64,000 nt of DNA, from assembly GCA_019925095.2 (NCBI GenBank), contig CM034406.1, forward strand, positions 18,938,888 through 19,002,887, read 5' to 3'. This DNA is from Dendrolimus kikuchii. Lineage: Eukaryota > Arthropoda > Insecta > Lepidoptera > Lasiocampidae. The notes under the pieces are model-generated. The model was not told the DNA's origin. It made no database searches and saw nothing but the letters and a program-made list of their open reading frames with translations. Below are positions 11,361 through 22,411 of the stretch, in pieces (the first letter of the stretch is position 1; every line of letters begins with the position of its first letter). The position numbers and the translations under genes are program-made.

Positions 11361-14160
11361 ATTATTTGACTTACAAATACAGCTGTTACTTAGTTACATT
11401 AACTTTTTGTCTGAATAGTAGTGAAACAAGATAGGGCTTAATTAGGGCAGTAAGACAGTATCACACTGTCGGAGGGTTTTCTTAAGCGCAGTGGTGCCAA
11501 GTATTGCGTACCACTTTCTGGGTGGCAGCACATTGCGCTGCCGCTCCTAGCTCTAATCAGCTGGGCTACTGTCGCGTCCTGAAAAGGATTGTCGTCAGGT
11601 AGGCGGCCGGTTGTAAAGACAAATCTAAATATTTCTTATAGGAATGACATTATGGTTTGTGGTGTGAAAGATGCCGTATGTTAGAATAGAGGAGTATGGG
11701 AGCAAAAGACATATTGTAGCGACTCCAAATAATTAGGAGATGGTAAAAAAGAGAGAGTAGAGAGACGAGATGATATTATAAGTGAAGTTGCAGATTCCTT
11801 ATGGGATAGCCAAGAGTAGTCTCATAGTGAGATGAAAATGGGGAGAGAAAACCTAGAGAGGCCTATTTGTTTAAAAGACTGTAATGTTAACGTATCTTGT
11901 TTGCGTGTTTTCTTCTGTGTTCTTTTACCTATAGTTACATGGAAATGAAAACATTTGTTTCGACATATTAATTTTAAAAAAATCAGTACTTTTTGGCGAC
12001 TTCTCTCTAAAACATCAACAACACTGCGCAGCAGAATACATAAGTAGTAGTTGACTTAACTTCTACCTTACTTATGTATAACTTTTAAAAATGTACACAA
12101 ACAGAACTCAGTTAAAAAAAAATTCAATACAACACTTATTTGTAAAATAATATTTAAGGTTATTTTTGGAGCCTTTTAATTGTTTCCTCATATAAGAATT
12201 ATACATTTGTGTCCCAGATATTTTATATACTAAAACTGGCAACATCGGCGTACACGGGTACCTCTCCCCACATTGAATTAGCAACCAAAATTCGGGGTGT
12301 TGAATTATAACAGACATTGTCTGGTGTTTGTAAGATGAAAGCAATCAAACTTGATATGAAAAACAGTGCAGTATTTACATTGATCATAATTACGCCTTTT
12401 CCATTGTCATTTTCAAAAGTTCATAAAGATAAGTATTGGTTTTGATTTTCGAAATTATATTGAGGAATACCTAAATGACAAAGCTTCATTTACATAGCAG
12501 CTCGCTCCAACCTCCTAGATATATTGCAGCATAAAATGTTAGCACCACATGTCATTATTATAACTATAATAATATTTTTCTTTTATTGTGTCTGTCTTAT
12601 TGAATATGCACTGTTTGCTACAATTCCATTAATTCTTCAAAAGTAATTCTGTAACATACTTCGGTATAAAACTTATAAAAAAAAAGGAACTTGAGATATA
12701 AATAGAATAAGAAATATAAAGAAAAACAATTTTAACTAGACGTGTCGCTGGGGAGCTTTAGCAGCAATAACACGTTATTTTATTATTTTATTTAAGTTTA
12801 TGGCTTGGCAGCTAGGACTTTAAGCCAGATCTTAGTTTACAATATAGTTTCTTCATTTTCTTAAGCCTATGTGTAGCACAGCAGAACTGTAGGTAATCAG
12901 CTAGTGCCATTCAACGGCGTTCTTGTGACAACTCAAAAGGCCACATTTGTCTATACAGTTCACATTTCTCACAAAACACATAATTACTACTCAAAAACTA
13001 TCAATATCCTACAACTATTGTTCATTTTAGAGTAATTTTACATATTTTTAGAAAATAAAACTGCATAGCACAACATCTCCTTTCAGTTCCCGCCAAAAAC
13101 TCTCCAATAACACGTTGCGAAGCGGTGTATATAGACTAGGACTACTGACTTTCCAAAAATGTTCTCCGGTAGAAATTATTTTGAATAAAAACTTTTGAAT
13201 TTGAATTTGAAAATCCAGGTCCCATCACATGCTAGTGTTTTGGGATCCTAGAAAGTATTATATTTTGAAGGTGATATATGTATTTCAATAAACAAAACCA
13301 AAGTATCTATGTGTAAATCTCTAGTAATATTCTAAATCGGAAATGAACTTGGTCTGTCTGTTACTCTTTCACAGAAAAACCACTAGACCGTTTTTGCTGA
13401 AATTTGTCATTTTGTAGTCACTATTAGGATAGTGAATAAAGGCTTTATCTAAAAAGATAATTAATATGTAGCTTTATGGTTTCAACACTGACAGTTATAT
13501 ATGTATATAATATGCCTTGTCAATGTCATTGTATTTACTGATCTTAAAATGGCTTCTGCAATTACCTATTCTAAAATTGTATTATATTCTTTTGTCGAAA
13601 TAAAACAAGTCAATTCAAGATAATAAAGTTCTTTATTAAATATTAAACCCAGTCACAATACAGAGAAAGGACAAGATACTTTTTCATAAATTTTTCGGGG
13701 GCGAAATAAAATTTTATGCAATGTAACCTGTGCGAATGCTAGGTCATGAATGAACTACGATTACTTGGCAGATTCTGACAAGCGGCGTAGTAGCAGCGGG
13801 GAAAAGCCTAGTGTAAAATAAATGCCAAATTTAAAGTTGGTTCTTGGTGGCTACCATACATGTAACCAAGAGAGGAGAAACTATCAATTTGTATCCATCC
13901 ACCGTCAAAAACGAGACTGCCGACGAATCTGTTCGAAATTCAATTTATTCGACACGTTACAAATTCACTATTTAAAGTGCATTTTAGTCATCAAATAGAA
14001 TACAAAATGCGAACATTAGCAGTCGTAATTGAATTTACTATGGCGCCCAACTGATGCTGCTTGTTAAGAGTTGTCAATTAGAACATCCATAAATTACGTA
14101 ACATTTCTAAATCTATAATACATATAAACTTTAAAACACGATTATTTCAACTATGAAAAT
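11361..14160. other. No gene recognised; mainly unique AT-rich DNA
   Basis: Only short ORFs with no recognisable domain. A segment at about 13318-13510 ('cagaaaaaccactagaccgt' and after) looks like the 5' part of a Helitron-type repeat. I found no tRNA, exon or further repeat I can defend. Confidence 0.4.
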
Positions 14161-14171
14161 ATGAACTGTGA

Positions 14172-14362
14172 ACCCACAGCCCGGACAAGGGAGGGCGTTC
14201 GAGGATTGGCCAGGGGTTTAGTGGCGCCCAAACCATGGCGTGGCAATAGCATTCCTACGGGGATCCTAGTGCCACCCCGACGAGCCGAATCTCACACATC
14301 GGCCGCGATTTTCCCCTTCCCGCGACCTTCCTATCATCCTATTCAATTTTGAAAAAAAAAAA
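14172..14362 (+). mobile_element. R1-like LINE 3' untranslated end with poly(A)
   Basis: GC-rich segment with 'ggggtttagtgg', 'cgtggcaatag' and 'cctagtgccacccc', ending in A11. The same landmarks in the same order occur in the R1-like insertion at 57053-57708 (gggttttagtgggtat, cgtggcaatag, ctagtgccaccccc). The short ORF across it is incidental. The 5' boundary is uncertain. Confidence 0.7.
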
Positions 14363-14505
14363 CTTATTTTATTACACCACTAGATAGGACAGCTTACAAG
14401 GATCATTTTCGGTAAAGGAATGTCAAACGGAAAACTAAGGGGCGAGGTTGATTTATACGTAGTATCCATAGTAGTTTGTGGTTGATTTTACATATTTAGG
14501 TACAA

Positions 14506-15112
14506 CTAGTGGTCGCCCAGTGGTCGTAATTCGACCATAATTAATTTAAATTATAAGTTTGAACATTATTAAGGTTCTGTTGTCAAAGACTATACTTCTA
14601 TAATCACAGATTTCGCCAAGGCTACGCGGTTAATTTGCTTTTAACAATAAACAAAAGAGTATATATGCGTGTGTGTCAAATACATGCTAGTGCGTGTCAT
14701 GTTTTTTTTTATTGATTTAATGTATTTTTTATGCATAATTTAAAAATAATATTAGCATTCTGCACTCCTTCTCTATATAAACTACTAGCTTCTGCCCGCG
14801 ACTTTGTCCGCGTGGAATTGAAAAATAAATAAGTTACAAAAACCCGCCGATTTTGAAACATTCTTCAGTGGTGCTCCGCTCATATTGGTCTTAGCGTGAT
14901 GATATATAGCCTATAGCCTTCCTCGATAAATGGGTTATCTAACACTGAAAGAATTTTTACAATCAGACCAGTAGTCACTGAGATTAGCGCGTTCAAACAA
15001 ACAAACTATTCAGCTTTATATATTAGTATAACTGTGCGAAATTTCATACTCCTCCATGCGTGCAATTTTCGTAAATAGGTGTACAGTTTTGCTTCACGTA
15101 TTAATATAATGA
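14506..15112 (-). mobile_element. Hel2 Helitron, split by a nested Hel1
   Basis: Read on the minus strand it ends in a hairpin related to GGTCGAATTTCGACC, a short spacer, then CTAG|T at 14506. The 5' end lies near 15112. The body matches 39804-40162 ('tcacagatttcgccaaggct', 'agtatatatgcgtgtgtgtc'). Continuity is broken at 'ctatataaact', where Hel1 is inserted, and resumes at 'gtgcgaaatttcatactcct'. Confidence 0.8.
14785..15030 (-). mobile_element. Hel1 (Lep1-like) inserted in Hel2
   Basis: CTAG at 14785 is followed by 'cccgcgactttgtccgcgtg', 'ggtgctccgctc', 'agcctatagccttcctcg' and 'tgagattagcgcgttcaaac', ending 'ttatatattagtata'. It interrupts Hel2, so it is the younger of the two. Confidence 0.82.
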
Positions 15113-15504
15113 TTATACTTTGTCACTCATTGGCATACGAAATTTTTATTTTCAGCTCGTCTCTTCACAGTAATAAACTGAAAGAGCTTGTAAGCAATTT
15201 ATAGGTAAGAATTGCTGAATTCACTTAAGGGTACAGCCGGCGAAACATATTCCCAAGTGCAAAAGATTGACTATGTTAAGATTTTTGTATACTACCCCCA
15301 TCTTCACAAATAATGTGGGCCTGCAGGGTAAGCAGTAAACAGAGAAAGGGGACGCGTGATTTATTACGTCAAAAATCATGCTGGGGGTGGAATAATAAAC
15401 AGTGGTATAGTTGTTTACATTTACGCTTTTTTAGTTTTGAAAGTTATTAGAAAAATTGCAAAAAATAAATGTATTTTTGTTACTTTTTGGGCTCTTTATC
15501 GAAT

Positions 15505-15706
15505 AGCCTTTTTTATTGCGAGGCTGGCTAACAAGTAGGCGCAGTTGATGGAATGTGGGTACCGTCACCTGTAGACGTTTGCAACGCCAAGAGTGAAGCC
15601 AACGAGTTGCTAGCCTTTATAGTCCTCCTTGGCGTATCCAGCAACGGCGAACATTGTCAAGTCCGGCTGTGCGAGCGCAGGTAGCTAGCGAAACCAAATT
15701 TGGTTT
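15505..15706 (-). repeat. Retroelement 3'-end remnant sharing a 53 bp block with the 16.4 kb LINE
   Basis: 'ttttttattgcgaggctggc' and 'gtaccgtcacctgtagacgt' resemble the 3' part of RepA and related LINE 3' ends. The last 53 bp (15654-15706) are identical to 16452-16504. On the minus strand that block reads as the end of a C2H2-like finger (KTKFGFASYLRSHSRT in one frame). Confidence 0.5.
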
Positions 15707-16055
15707 ATAAGGACTTGAATTTATAGCATCTCAATAAGATAAAAAGAATAGATATGCCATAAATAAAGATAAAAGGACAATGTAAAACAGGAATACATAA
15801 ATACGAAATTCAAAAATTATATAATAAATAGATAAATATAACAATACTGTAAAGCTAATGTAGATCTAAATGAAGACAGCATACTCTTTGGAAATCAAGT
15901 TAGGAAACTGTAATTAAGCATAGAAATAAACACCTGAATGTATTAGATAAAAATAGAAATAAGAGCACTGTATAGAAAATAATAGTAAATAAAGAGTCAG
16001 AACATCCCATGACCCCCCCATCCAACCATACCCAAAATAACGCTATAGATATGTA

Positions 16056-16060
<5 letters not shown>

Positions 16061-16134
<74 letters not shown>
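16061..16134. repeat. (TA)n microsatellite
   Basis: About 37 AT/TA units with no interruption. It produces a meaningless isoleucine-tyrosine ORF on the minus strand. Confidence 0.95.
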
Positions 16135-16137
<3 letters not shown>

Positions 16138-16827
16138 GATAGAATAACTCCAATATACGTGACCGATCATCTCCCCGGTATAGCACGGCCCGCACAAACA
16201 CAAATCGGGTGGGTGGTGCTGCATCAGGGAGGCAACGCGGACGAGTATATTGGAATAAGCAAATAAAATAAATATATAAGTAAATAATATATGTACAATA
16301 TAAAACTAGTATAAACTATTTACAAGTTAGAATCCCTACCCCATTCCCAACCCCTAGTAGAAATATATATTTTTATGAGTAGAATAAAACACAGTTTCTG
16401 ACTCGGGCATATCTTGTTCGCCTGAGCTGAAGAAGGAGAAAGAAAAAAACCTTGTCAAGTCCGGCTGTGCGAGCGCAGGTAGCTAGCGAAACCAAATTTG
16501 GTTTTAAAAGTTCATTGCAAGGAGCGCAATACAGTCGTCCTGATGAGTCGTATGTATAGCTGTAGGAGATTTTAGGGCGGCTCTTTTTGATAAGGCGTTG
16601 CCCATCTGAGTGTTCTACACGCTGCTTTTCGAAGACGGCAATAGCTTTATCAATTGAACTACGCCACTTCCTTCTTTGTAGTGCACGATCTTCCCAACTG
16701 TCACTTGAGATATCGCATGCAAAAAGATGGCGCTTCAGTACGTCCTTATAACTCAAAAATTGACCGCCAGATTTACGCTTTCCATCCTTCAGCTGTGAGT
16801 AAAAGACCGCTTTAGAAGTAGTGTCTT

Positions 16828-17559
16828 AATAAAACTACGTTTTAACGGTTTTAAGCGCAGTAATTTTATTTGATTTTGGGTTTTCCGACGTTTCGGCCAC
16901 TTTTCAGTGGCCGTGATCACGGAAGACAAACATGTCAAGTGTCAACGAGTATTGTTAAAGTTTTATTTAGCCTACCGCCAACTTATTAATTTTAATTATT
17001 TAATTTTAATTTTGTTTATGGTTATTATTTACTCTATGGGAGCCTAATCTAATTTACTACCGCTTCGCAACATGTTATGGCTTGAAGAGAAGAAGCGGCG
17101 CAAGAAACTCTTCAGCAAACATGCCTAGCTCTAATAATTTTATATAATATTAAAATGGGTGGAGGGAAAAATAAAAGTAATTATCAGTCAAGTTGGTTTG
17201 TGTTCCGTTGTACGCAGAAAGAGCTCACAGTGTCTTGAGGTCTGGCAGCTGGTTTTTGCTGGGTTTGGGTCTTAATAGTTTTGATAATTGGATCCCAAAC
17301 AGGTGGTACTTGCCAACCATCTTCTCTATTGAAATTTGGGTGTTTTTTGATTTCAATAGCCTCACACATCATTCTAGGTATGAAACGATTCTCTTTCGCG
17401 AGGATTTGTGGGTTATCGAATCTGATGTAGTGGTTGGGTTTATCCAGCGTGTGTTCACTGATCGCAGACTTCGAAGACCTTGTGTGTTTCATGTCAGCAA
17501 TGTGTTCTTTTACTCGTGTTTTTATGCTCCTCTTTGTTTGCCCAATGTGTCTGTTTGCC
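16828..17559 (-). mobile_element. 5'-truncated Penelope-like element in the LINE
   Basis: Flanked by AAGTAGTGTCTT (16816-16827) and AACTAGTGTCTT (17560-17571), a 12 bp TSD with one mismatch. Minus-strand frame 17559-17184 encodes the end of a GIY-YIG nuclease: [18 protein letters not shown] (the YIG tyrosine is H here; the catalytic-type Arg is present), then ISEHTLDKPNHYI and RMMCEAIEIKKHPNFNREDG, ending PPVWDPII. That order is standard for Penelope-like C-termini. The RT domain and GIY half are missing. The 3' part carries the hammerhead-like fold at 16885-16922. Confidence 0.85.
16885..16922 (-). ncRNA. Hammerhead-ribozyme-like fold in the Penelope 3' region, core altered
   Basis: On the minus strand, stem GGCCACT-GAAA-AGTGGCC (16895-16912) is followed directly by GAAACGTC. 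Penelope-like elements are known to carry hammerhead ribozymes in their terminal repeats, in the order CTGATGA, stem II, GAAAC. Here stem II and GAAAC are present, but the CTGATGA position reads GTGATCA. It is homologous in layout and probably inactive. Confidence 0.5.
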
Positions 17560-17772
17560 AACTAGTGTCTTTCATGCGTACAACATGGCCGCACCATCTC
17601 AGCTGCCTCCGTATAAGCATTGCTTCCACACCACTTAGCTTCGTCCGCCGCAGCACTTCAGCGTTTGGTATTCGGTTGCCATTTCACATGACGGATTGAT
17701 CTTAAGCAATTTAGGTGGAAAGAATCAAGGTGTCTAATATCAATTTTATACAGACACCACGTCTCGGTAGTA

Positions 17773-17945
17773 CATACATACATACATACATAACTTCACG
17801 CCAGTTCCCTTGCGGGGTAGGCACGAACAACAGAGTGCCATTTAGGCTTATTCTTACACACCTCACTTGCCTCTTTGACATTCATAACTCTTGTCGTGCA
17901 AGCTCGTCTGTTCTTAAGGCTCCTGACATCACCTTCTGCTAGTAT
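17773..17945 (-). mobile_element. LINE-T 3' end with 14 bp TSD
   Basis: ACGTCTCGGTAGTA occurs on both sides (17759-17772 and 17946-17959). The insert begins with CATA units (the ATGT tail on the minus strand), then 'acttcacgccagttcccttg' and the protein-end sequence up to the 'gacatcaccttctgctagta' region. Confidence 0.92.
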
Positions 17946-18237
17946 ACGTCTCGGTAGTATAATGTAATATTGGCAATATGATTGCTTTATCGACAGAGAT
18001 CTTTGTACGTCCAGCCTTTAGAATAGGATACGGGGAGGCAGCCTCAGATCTTGAATTTTTTCGAGGGGCAAAAACTGAAAAATGCCGATTACGCTCGCCT
18101 ATATTTTTACCTTAATCATCATCATCATTTCAGCCATCAGACGCTCACTGATGGACACGCGTGCGTCTGTGCTATAATGGGACCGTGGGGTCCTAACGCT
18201 CTAAAGGTACACCGTGACGTCGCCTAATGTTTAGTAG

Positions 18238-18362
18238 ACGCTACACGCGACCAGAAGGCTGGCGTCTTTTTTGCTCGAAGATTAAGCGTTGCTATACAAC
18301 GTGACAACGCCGCCAGCCTTTTGGGAACGTTCCCGGTAAGTGACAGTGGTTTGGACCAATAA
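18238..18362 (+). pseudogene. LINE-X ORF C-terminal fragment
   Basis: Reads DATRDQKAGVFFARRLSVAI, then QRDNAASLLGTFP and SGLDQ-stop. It matches the C-terminus seen at 44773-45015, 45916-46011, 25655-25905 and 63597-64000. The parent protein in arthropods is a retroelement ORF with an upstream RPDG motif. Only the last 41 codons survive. 'catcatcatcattt' upstream looks like a different repeat. Confidence 0.75.
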
Positions 18363-18420
18363 CTTATCTTTTGGTATTTTTCCCTTTTTTGTTTAGTTTT
18401 AGTTTTTATATTATATTTTA

Positions 18421-18647
18421 TAATGCTCCGTTAGCCGTTCCACTAGGCGACCGCGGTCGTTGTGGTCGTGGCGAAAACGTCACTAATGACGTCATCATTT
18501 TCGATCACACAACGCTCACAACCCATGTCAAGAGGTGGGTTGAATAACCGTTCCACTTGGGTTTACGATTGTAACGCCGGCAAGCAAGTAAAAATCGCGG
18601 TCGGGAACGTGGTCGTTGTGAGTGTCTAATGGAACGGAGCCATTATT
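18421..18647. mobile_element. Possible MITE with imperfect inverted ends
   Basis: Left end 'aatgctccgttagccgttcc' and right end (reverse complement) 'aatggctccgttccattag' are imperfect inverted repeats about 225 bp apart, and GGTCGTTGTGG-like segments also occur inverted further in. GC-richer than its surroundings. No TSD could be fixed. DNA-transposon type, superfamily unknown. Confidence 0.5.
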
Positions 18648-18699
18648 GTACACCATTACAGAAAACACAGAAAAACTTTAGCCTGAAAATATTCTAAAT

Positions 18700-18765
18700 G
18701 TGCACAATGGGCGGTCTTATCGCTAAGAAGCGATCTCTTCCAGACAACCCGTCGCAGGAATAAAG
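18700..18765 (-). repeat. RepD fragment
   Basis: 'gggcggtcttatcgctaaga' then 'agcgatctcttccagacaac' is the RepD core, also seen at 28580, 47858 and 55150. The short inverted pair gcgata/tagcga flanks a small loop. The A-rich/TAGA-repeat end of full copies is absent. Confidence 0.65.
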
Positions 18766-19007
18766 CAGATTCAATTTGTCAAAGGTATACACATAAATAT
18801 TGTACGATATGCAGTTACTTACATTATATGACGGTTTAAGTACTCTGTAAACCATTTCGGCTCAGTATTGAATCGATCTTGATTTGATTGAGACTGATTT
18901 AATTCTAGAGACTGTGTGACCATCTGTCAGTCGAATGGATCTTGATTCGTACTGGCATGATTTTTTTGTTGTAGTAAAAGTTACAAATAACACCTGTGAA
19001 AGTGTGT

Positions 19008-19039
19008 GTGTCCTTTCACACACACGTGTGAAAGGACAC
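19008..19039. repeat. 32 bp perfect hairpin
   Basis: GTGTCCTTTCACAC pairs with GTGTGAAAGGACAC around a four-base centre. Function unknown; a small inverted duplication beside a GT-rich tract. Confidence 0.7.
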
Positions 19040-19084
19040 GACGGTAGTCATGAATGATAGAAGTTTATGTTTATATTAGGATAT

Positions 19085-19390
19085 GCACGCTACTTCGTCT
19101 ACGCTTGACTTGAAATTCCAGCGGGATTTCCGGGACACAATATACCGCAGCATTTGAAAAATAATGTAAGCTGTCGTTTTAATGAAAATTGTGTCCAACT
19201 ACAAACCGCTCCCGGGATAAAAAGCAGCGCAGATTTTAAAACTAAAAATTTGCTATCGATCAGCGAAAACCGCATTAAAATTGGCCCCGTAGTTTTTACG
19301 TGAAGTCTAAAAGAAACTGTATCGTGTTGTCCGTCGTTTATATAGTCTGTTCTAGTTGTTTTTTCTTTTATAACTCCAATGTACAGACAT
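19085..19390 (-). mobile_element. Helitron-like repeat
   Basis: 'cttcgtctacgcttgacttg', 'accgctcccgggataaaaag', 'ttgctatcgatcagcgaaaa' and 'gtttttacgtgaagt' also occur, in the same order, at 41072-41515 and partly at 28280 and 33950. The last 60 bp (ccgtcgtttatatag ... caatgtacagacat) recur at 42122-42180. The chain resembles the non-autonomous Helitron group; the ends are not clean. Confidence 0.5.
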
Positions 19391-19406
19391 TCAGGAAGTG
19401 ATTAAC

Positions 19407-19650
19407 GGCCTCTGTGGTTGAGCGGGCTAAGTCTTTGCCGGCCTACCCCACTGCAACGCAGAGGCTCCGGGTTTGATTCCTGGTATAGTAAATTTCGGAA
19501 ACGTATTTTCTCCGTTATTTACTATGGTCTGGGTGTCTGGTATCGGCCCCAGAGTAGTAAGTACGTTGTATATTACCCATAACACAAGCATAACTTGCTT
19601 AATTTGGGGATATACAATATGTGTCTGCCGATTATTATTATTATTATATA
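19407..19650 (+). repeat. SINE1 (tRNA-derived), near full length
   Basis: Starts 'ggcctctgtggttgagcggg'. Box A TGGTTGAGCGG is perfect; box B GGTTTGATTCC has one mismatch. It ends in (ATT)n at about 19631-19650. The tail is also where the next element (RepB) is attached. Confidence 0.9.
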
Positions 19651-20270
19651 ATGTATGTCTTTGGAGACCACGGGCCATAAAAATGGCCCGGACATTTGGA
19701 AGGCTTGTGTGGGGCCAGGGAAAGGCCAACACGTAGAGGCCCCGTGACAAATTTAATGTAAATGTGGCGTGATACTGACCGGCGATTATCCCTGTCTACT
19801 CCATATAGTAATGCACCCAAGGATAAGCCCCGGACAGTCTAGGACTATTGTGGGAAATGAGGACAAAAAGTACCGGGCTATTGGGGTGAACTGCTAGTGG
19901 TACTGGGGTCTGGGAATATGGGGACTATGGCGTCTGCCCGTCGCAATGTTCAGGGAACATGGAAAAATGGGCAGACGGTGACTCGCCACTCCCTGCATGG
20001 GCCCCAAAAAATGCCATAAAGACAGGGGCAACATGGGTGTGAGTGGCTAAGGGGTGTAGAGAGGTGGGCTGCCGGTTCACCGTAGCTACTTCTGACGTGA
20101 TGCCATTTATCACTTCCACCCCTGGAGCTTGAGTCTTAGCTCTAGCGATCTCCACTCCGAGCCGGCTGGCTAAGGCAAGCACGGAGGCGGGGGCCTTGCC
20201 CTAGCCCCCGGAGTCAGGTACGAGGTGTCGCTACTCACCTAAGGCTTCACCACAAAGCCCCCCTGCGGGT
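19651..20270 (-). repeat. RepB repeat, about 620 bp
   Basis: Matches 50545-51168 end to end and 33262-33800 in inverse orientation. Both ends abut ATT/TTA runs. The minus frame 20182-19925 reads VEIARAKTQAPGVEVINGI, then SEVATVNRQPTSLHP; the same frame is open in the 51 kb copy. This could be the tail of a retroelement ORF. I do not recognise the family. 'gtcatatttttatggcccg'-type palindromic GGCC segments lie near the minus-strand 3' end. Confidence 0.7.
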
Positions 20271-20615
20271 TTATTATTATTATTATGTTAAGAAGTTTAT
20301 AATACTATAGATATCTGTCTAATATCGGCTTAACTCGTTGTATATCTCTTTGAAATTGTATTAACTTGAAAACAGAGCGAAATATTCAAGGCATACTTGG
20401 CAAATGTTTCCGGTTCTGAACTGCAAATGGATGAAATATTCAACGGTTACCGCCATCTTGAAGCTGTCGTTGCGACAAATTGAATCCCCTGCTTTGCATT
20501 TTCAAGATGACGCGATCAGGGCATCTCAATTGCAGATATCTTCAAGTTTTTTCAACAATGGATCGATATACAAAACGGTTTTTACGGTGTCATTATATCT
20601 GTCCTTCTGTCTTTG

Positions 20616-20922
20616 TATTTTTTTTTATTGCAGACAGGCAGACGGCCCATTTGACGGAAAGCGGTTACCGTCGCCTATGGACATTTGCAACACCAAAGGT
20701 GCTACAAATGCGCTGCTGCTCTCTTAAAGGAGGCTGGAACCTGGCCACTAATACCGGAACACAACTCAAGGTTGTTATGACGGCATACCCTAGACTAGGG
20801 GTGGTAGCCATCCAGTTGGGCAAATACTCAACCACCTGGCCGTGGTTATTTTGTAGCCTCTTACGACAGGCCGCCCGGCCGCAGGAAAATTGTATTCTTT
20901 CTCCGTTCCTGCACGGATAAAA
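20616..20922 (-). repeat. RepA, near full length
   Basis: T10 then 'attgcagacaggcagacggc' at the left, ending 'ccgttcctgcacggataaaa'. It lacks the usual 'aggagttcagc' just after the tail. All other blocks are present. Confidence 0.92.
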
Positions 20923-21595
20923 GCATGTAATTGTATGTAAGAAAGAGAGAAATATTTATTTCTAAATGCGAAACGTACAAGACAGACATATATATATGTG
21001 TGTGTATGCCTTTATGAAATCAAACACTATGACTCGAATGAAAAAAATGAACGCGTCTATAAAATCGGCAAATGGCGGGAGCGTTAGCGCGGGAATTCTT
21101 TTTTTTCGTTGCACTGCGGCCATGTCGTGGCTGGCAAACCGGCCCTTTCAGACCAACGTTATCGGCTTAATTTAATTGCGCCTCGCCCACTCAATGCTTC
21201 CCCACCTTTAGTTGTTTTTCCCGTATTTTTTTTTCGAAAATGTATGGGATCTAGCAATTTACTGCGTTTTGTATAAAGCTTAATCACGGCGGTTAATTGT
21301 GTTCTTTATTAAAATAATTAGATTTGGTAGGCAGCAAAGAACTTTCCTGATAAAATGGTAAAGGTAATTATTTTAATTTTACAACGCTCAAGTGCTGCAT
21401 GGCATTAAACCTTCTAAAAGTTATTAACACACTATTATTTATGATCAGGATCAACGGAAAAAAAGCAAATACTTAAAACACATCACACACAAGAATTGCT
21501 GGTTTACAGTTATAAGACGTAATGAAACTTTAGTGTAGCTACTCTAGTTTCCATCAAATAAGCTTTTTTAAAAAGGTTTTTAAATACAAGCTTTT
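20923..21595. other. No gene recognised
   Basis: Contains a short TA/TG run (20988-21008) and a GC-richer patch at 21060-21200 (ggcgggagcgttagcgcggg). No ORF, splice pair or repeat match could be supported. Confidence 0.4.
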
Positions 21596-21599
21596 GAGA

Positions 21600-21887
21600 T
21601 CCTGGATATCATGCAGCAGCAGAGTGCTAGCCAAGACAAGTAAAACGAGCCCAAACACGACGGGTCTATCTTGTTTAGTACAGGAGTTCCTATGGCCACC
21701 TTCCGACTCCATCATCAGATCAGCTCCATGGTACCATATTATTGCATTGTCACGCGATATACATATGTGTGCAAAATTTCAGCTCAATCGGAAACCGGGA
21801 AGTTGGTCAAATTTAATTTGCAAAATTCCATCCGAACTCACATACATACCATACATACATTGCAAGTTAAATAAAAGCTTGTAAAAT
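21600..21887 (+). repeat. RepE: retroelement 3' end
   Basis: Shares with 41825-42110 the blocks 'agccaagacaagtaaaacga', 'ctatcttgtttagta', 'ccatcatcagatcagctcca' and 'tcagctcaatcggaaaccgg'. Ends AATAAAAGCTTGTAAAA, a probable polyadenylated 3' end. Non-coding; LINE 3' UTR or SINE. Confidence 0.7.
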
Positions 21888-22411
21888 AGTGATTTTGCGT
21901 GAAATAGTAACCAAAGTGCATCCATCCTCAGAACATTTACTTGCTTCTTATATTAATAGGATTTCATATACAGCAAACTTCACGTCGATGAAACGCCGAA
22001 TTGTCGCCCAACAATACAATATAACGCAGACTGAGAGATGGGGCGAATGGCGAATACGAATGAGTCAGGGGTCGTCTGAATTTTAATGGAAGCTTTTGGA
22101 GCATTGTGACAAAGTTATTTGGGACAATCGCGCTTTATCTGTCGCATTTGGGGATGCCAGAAACATAACAGCAGCTGAATACCGACAGGCTCGTGTAATT
22201 ATGTCGCTCCAAATTTCAGTGTGCTCATGACTTTTGACTAATCTGATTAAAGTCGGTTGAGTTGAGAGACAGTACTAATTATAACATTTTAATCCTCTTG
22301 TATGTCCTTTTTGTCCTGACTCACCGAGACGGGGATATTGACGGTAGAATTGATCCACAAATGTTAAGTTTCAGAATCAGAGTCATTATTTTGATTACTA
22401 GTGATGAGTTT
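21888..22411. other. No gene recognised
   Basis: Short ORFs only. 'gattaaagtcggtt' near 22246 recalls the RepF end but nothing else matches. Confidence 0.35.

Larger units (their letters stand above)
16373..17740 (-). pseudogene. LINE ORF2 C-terminus, split by a Penelope-like insertion
   Basis: Upstream part (about 17740-17572): [13 protein letters not shown], then after a frame change [15 protein letters not shown] and [19 protein letters not shown]. Downstream part (16815-16373): SKAVFYSQLKDGKRKSGGQ, LSYKDVLKRHLFACDI and WEDRALQRRKWR, then a zinc-finger-like CAPC. These are consecutive pieces of the common arthropod LINE ORF2 tail (RWxGHVxRM ... YKDxLKRxL ... CxxC/HxxxH). A single-base shift near 16505 disrupts the finger. 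The 732 bp insertion at 16828-17559 separates the halves. No RT palm motifs remain. Confidence 0.82.

Noticed and set aside
14161..14352. 63-codon open frame
   Set aside because: It lies in the GC-rich R1-like 3' UTR; the same region in other copies is non-coding.
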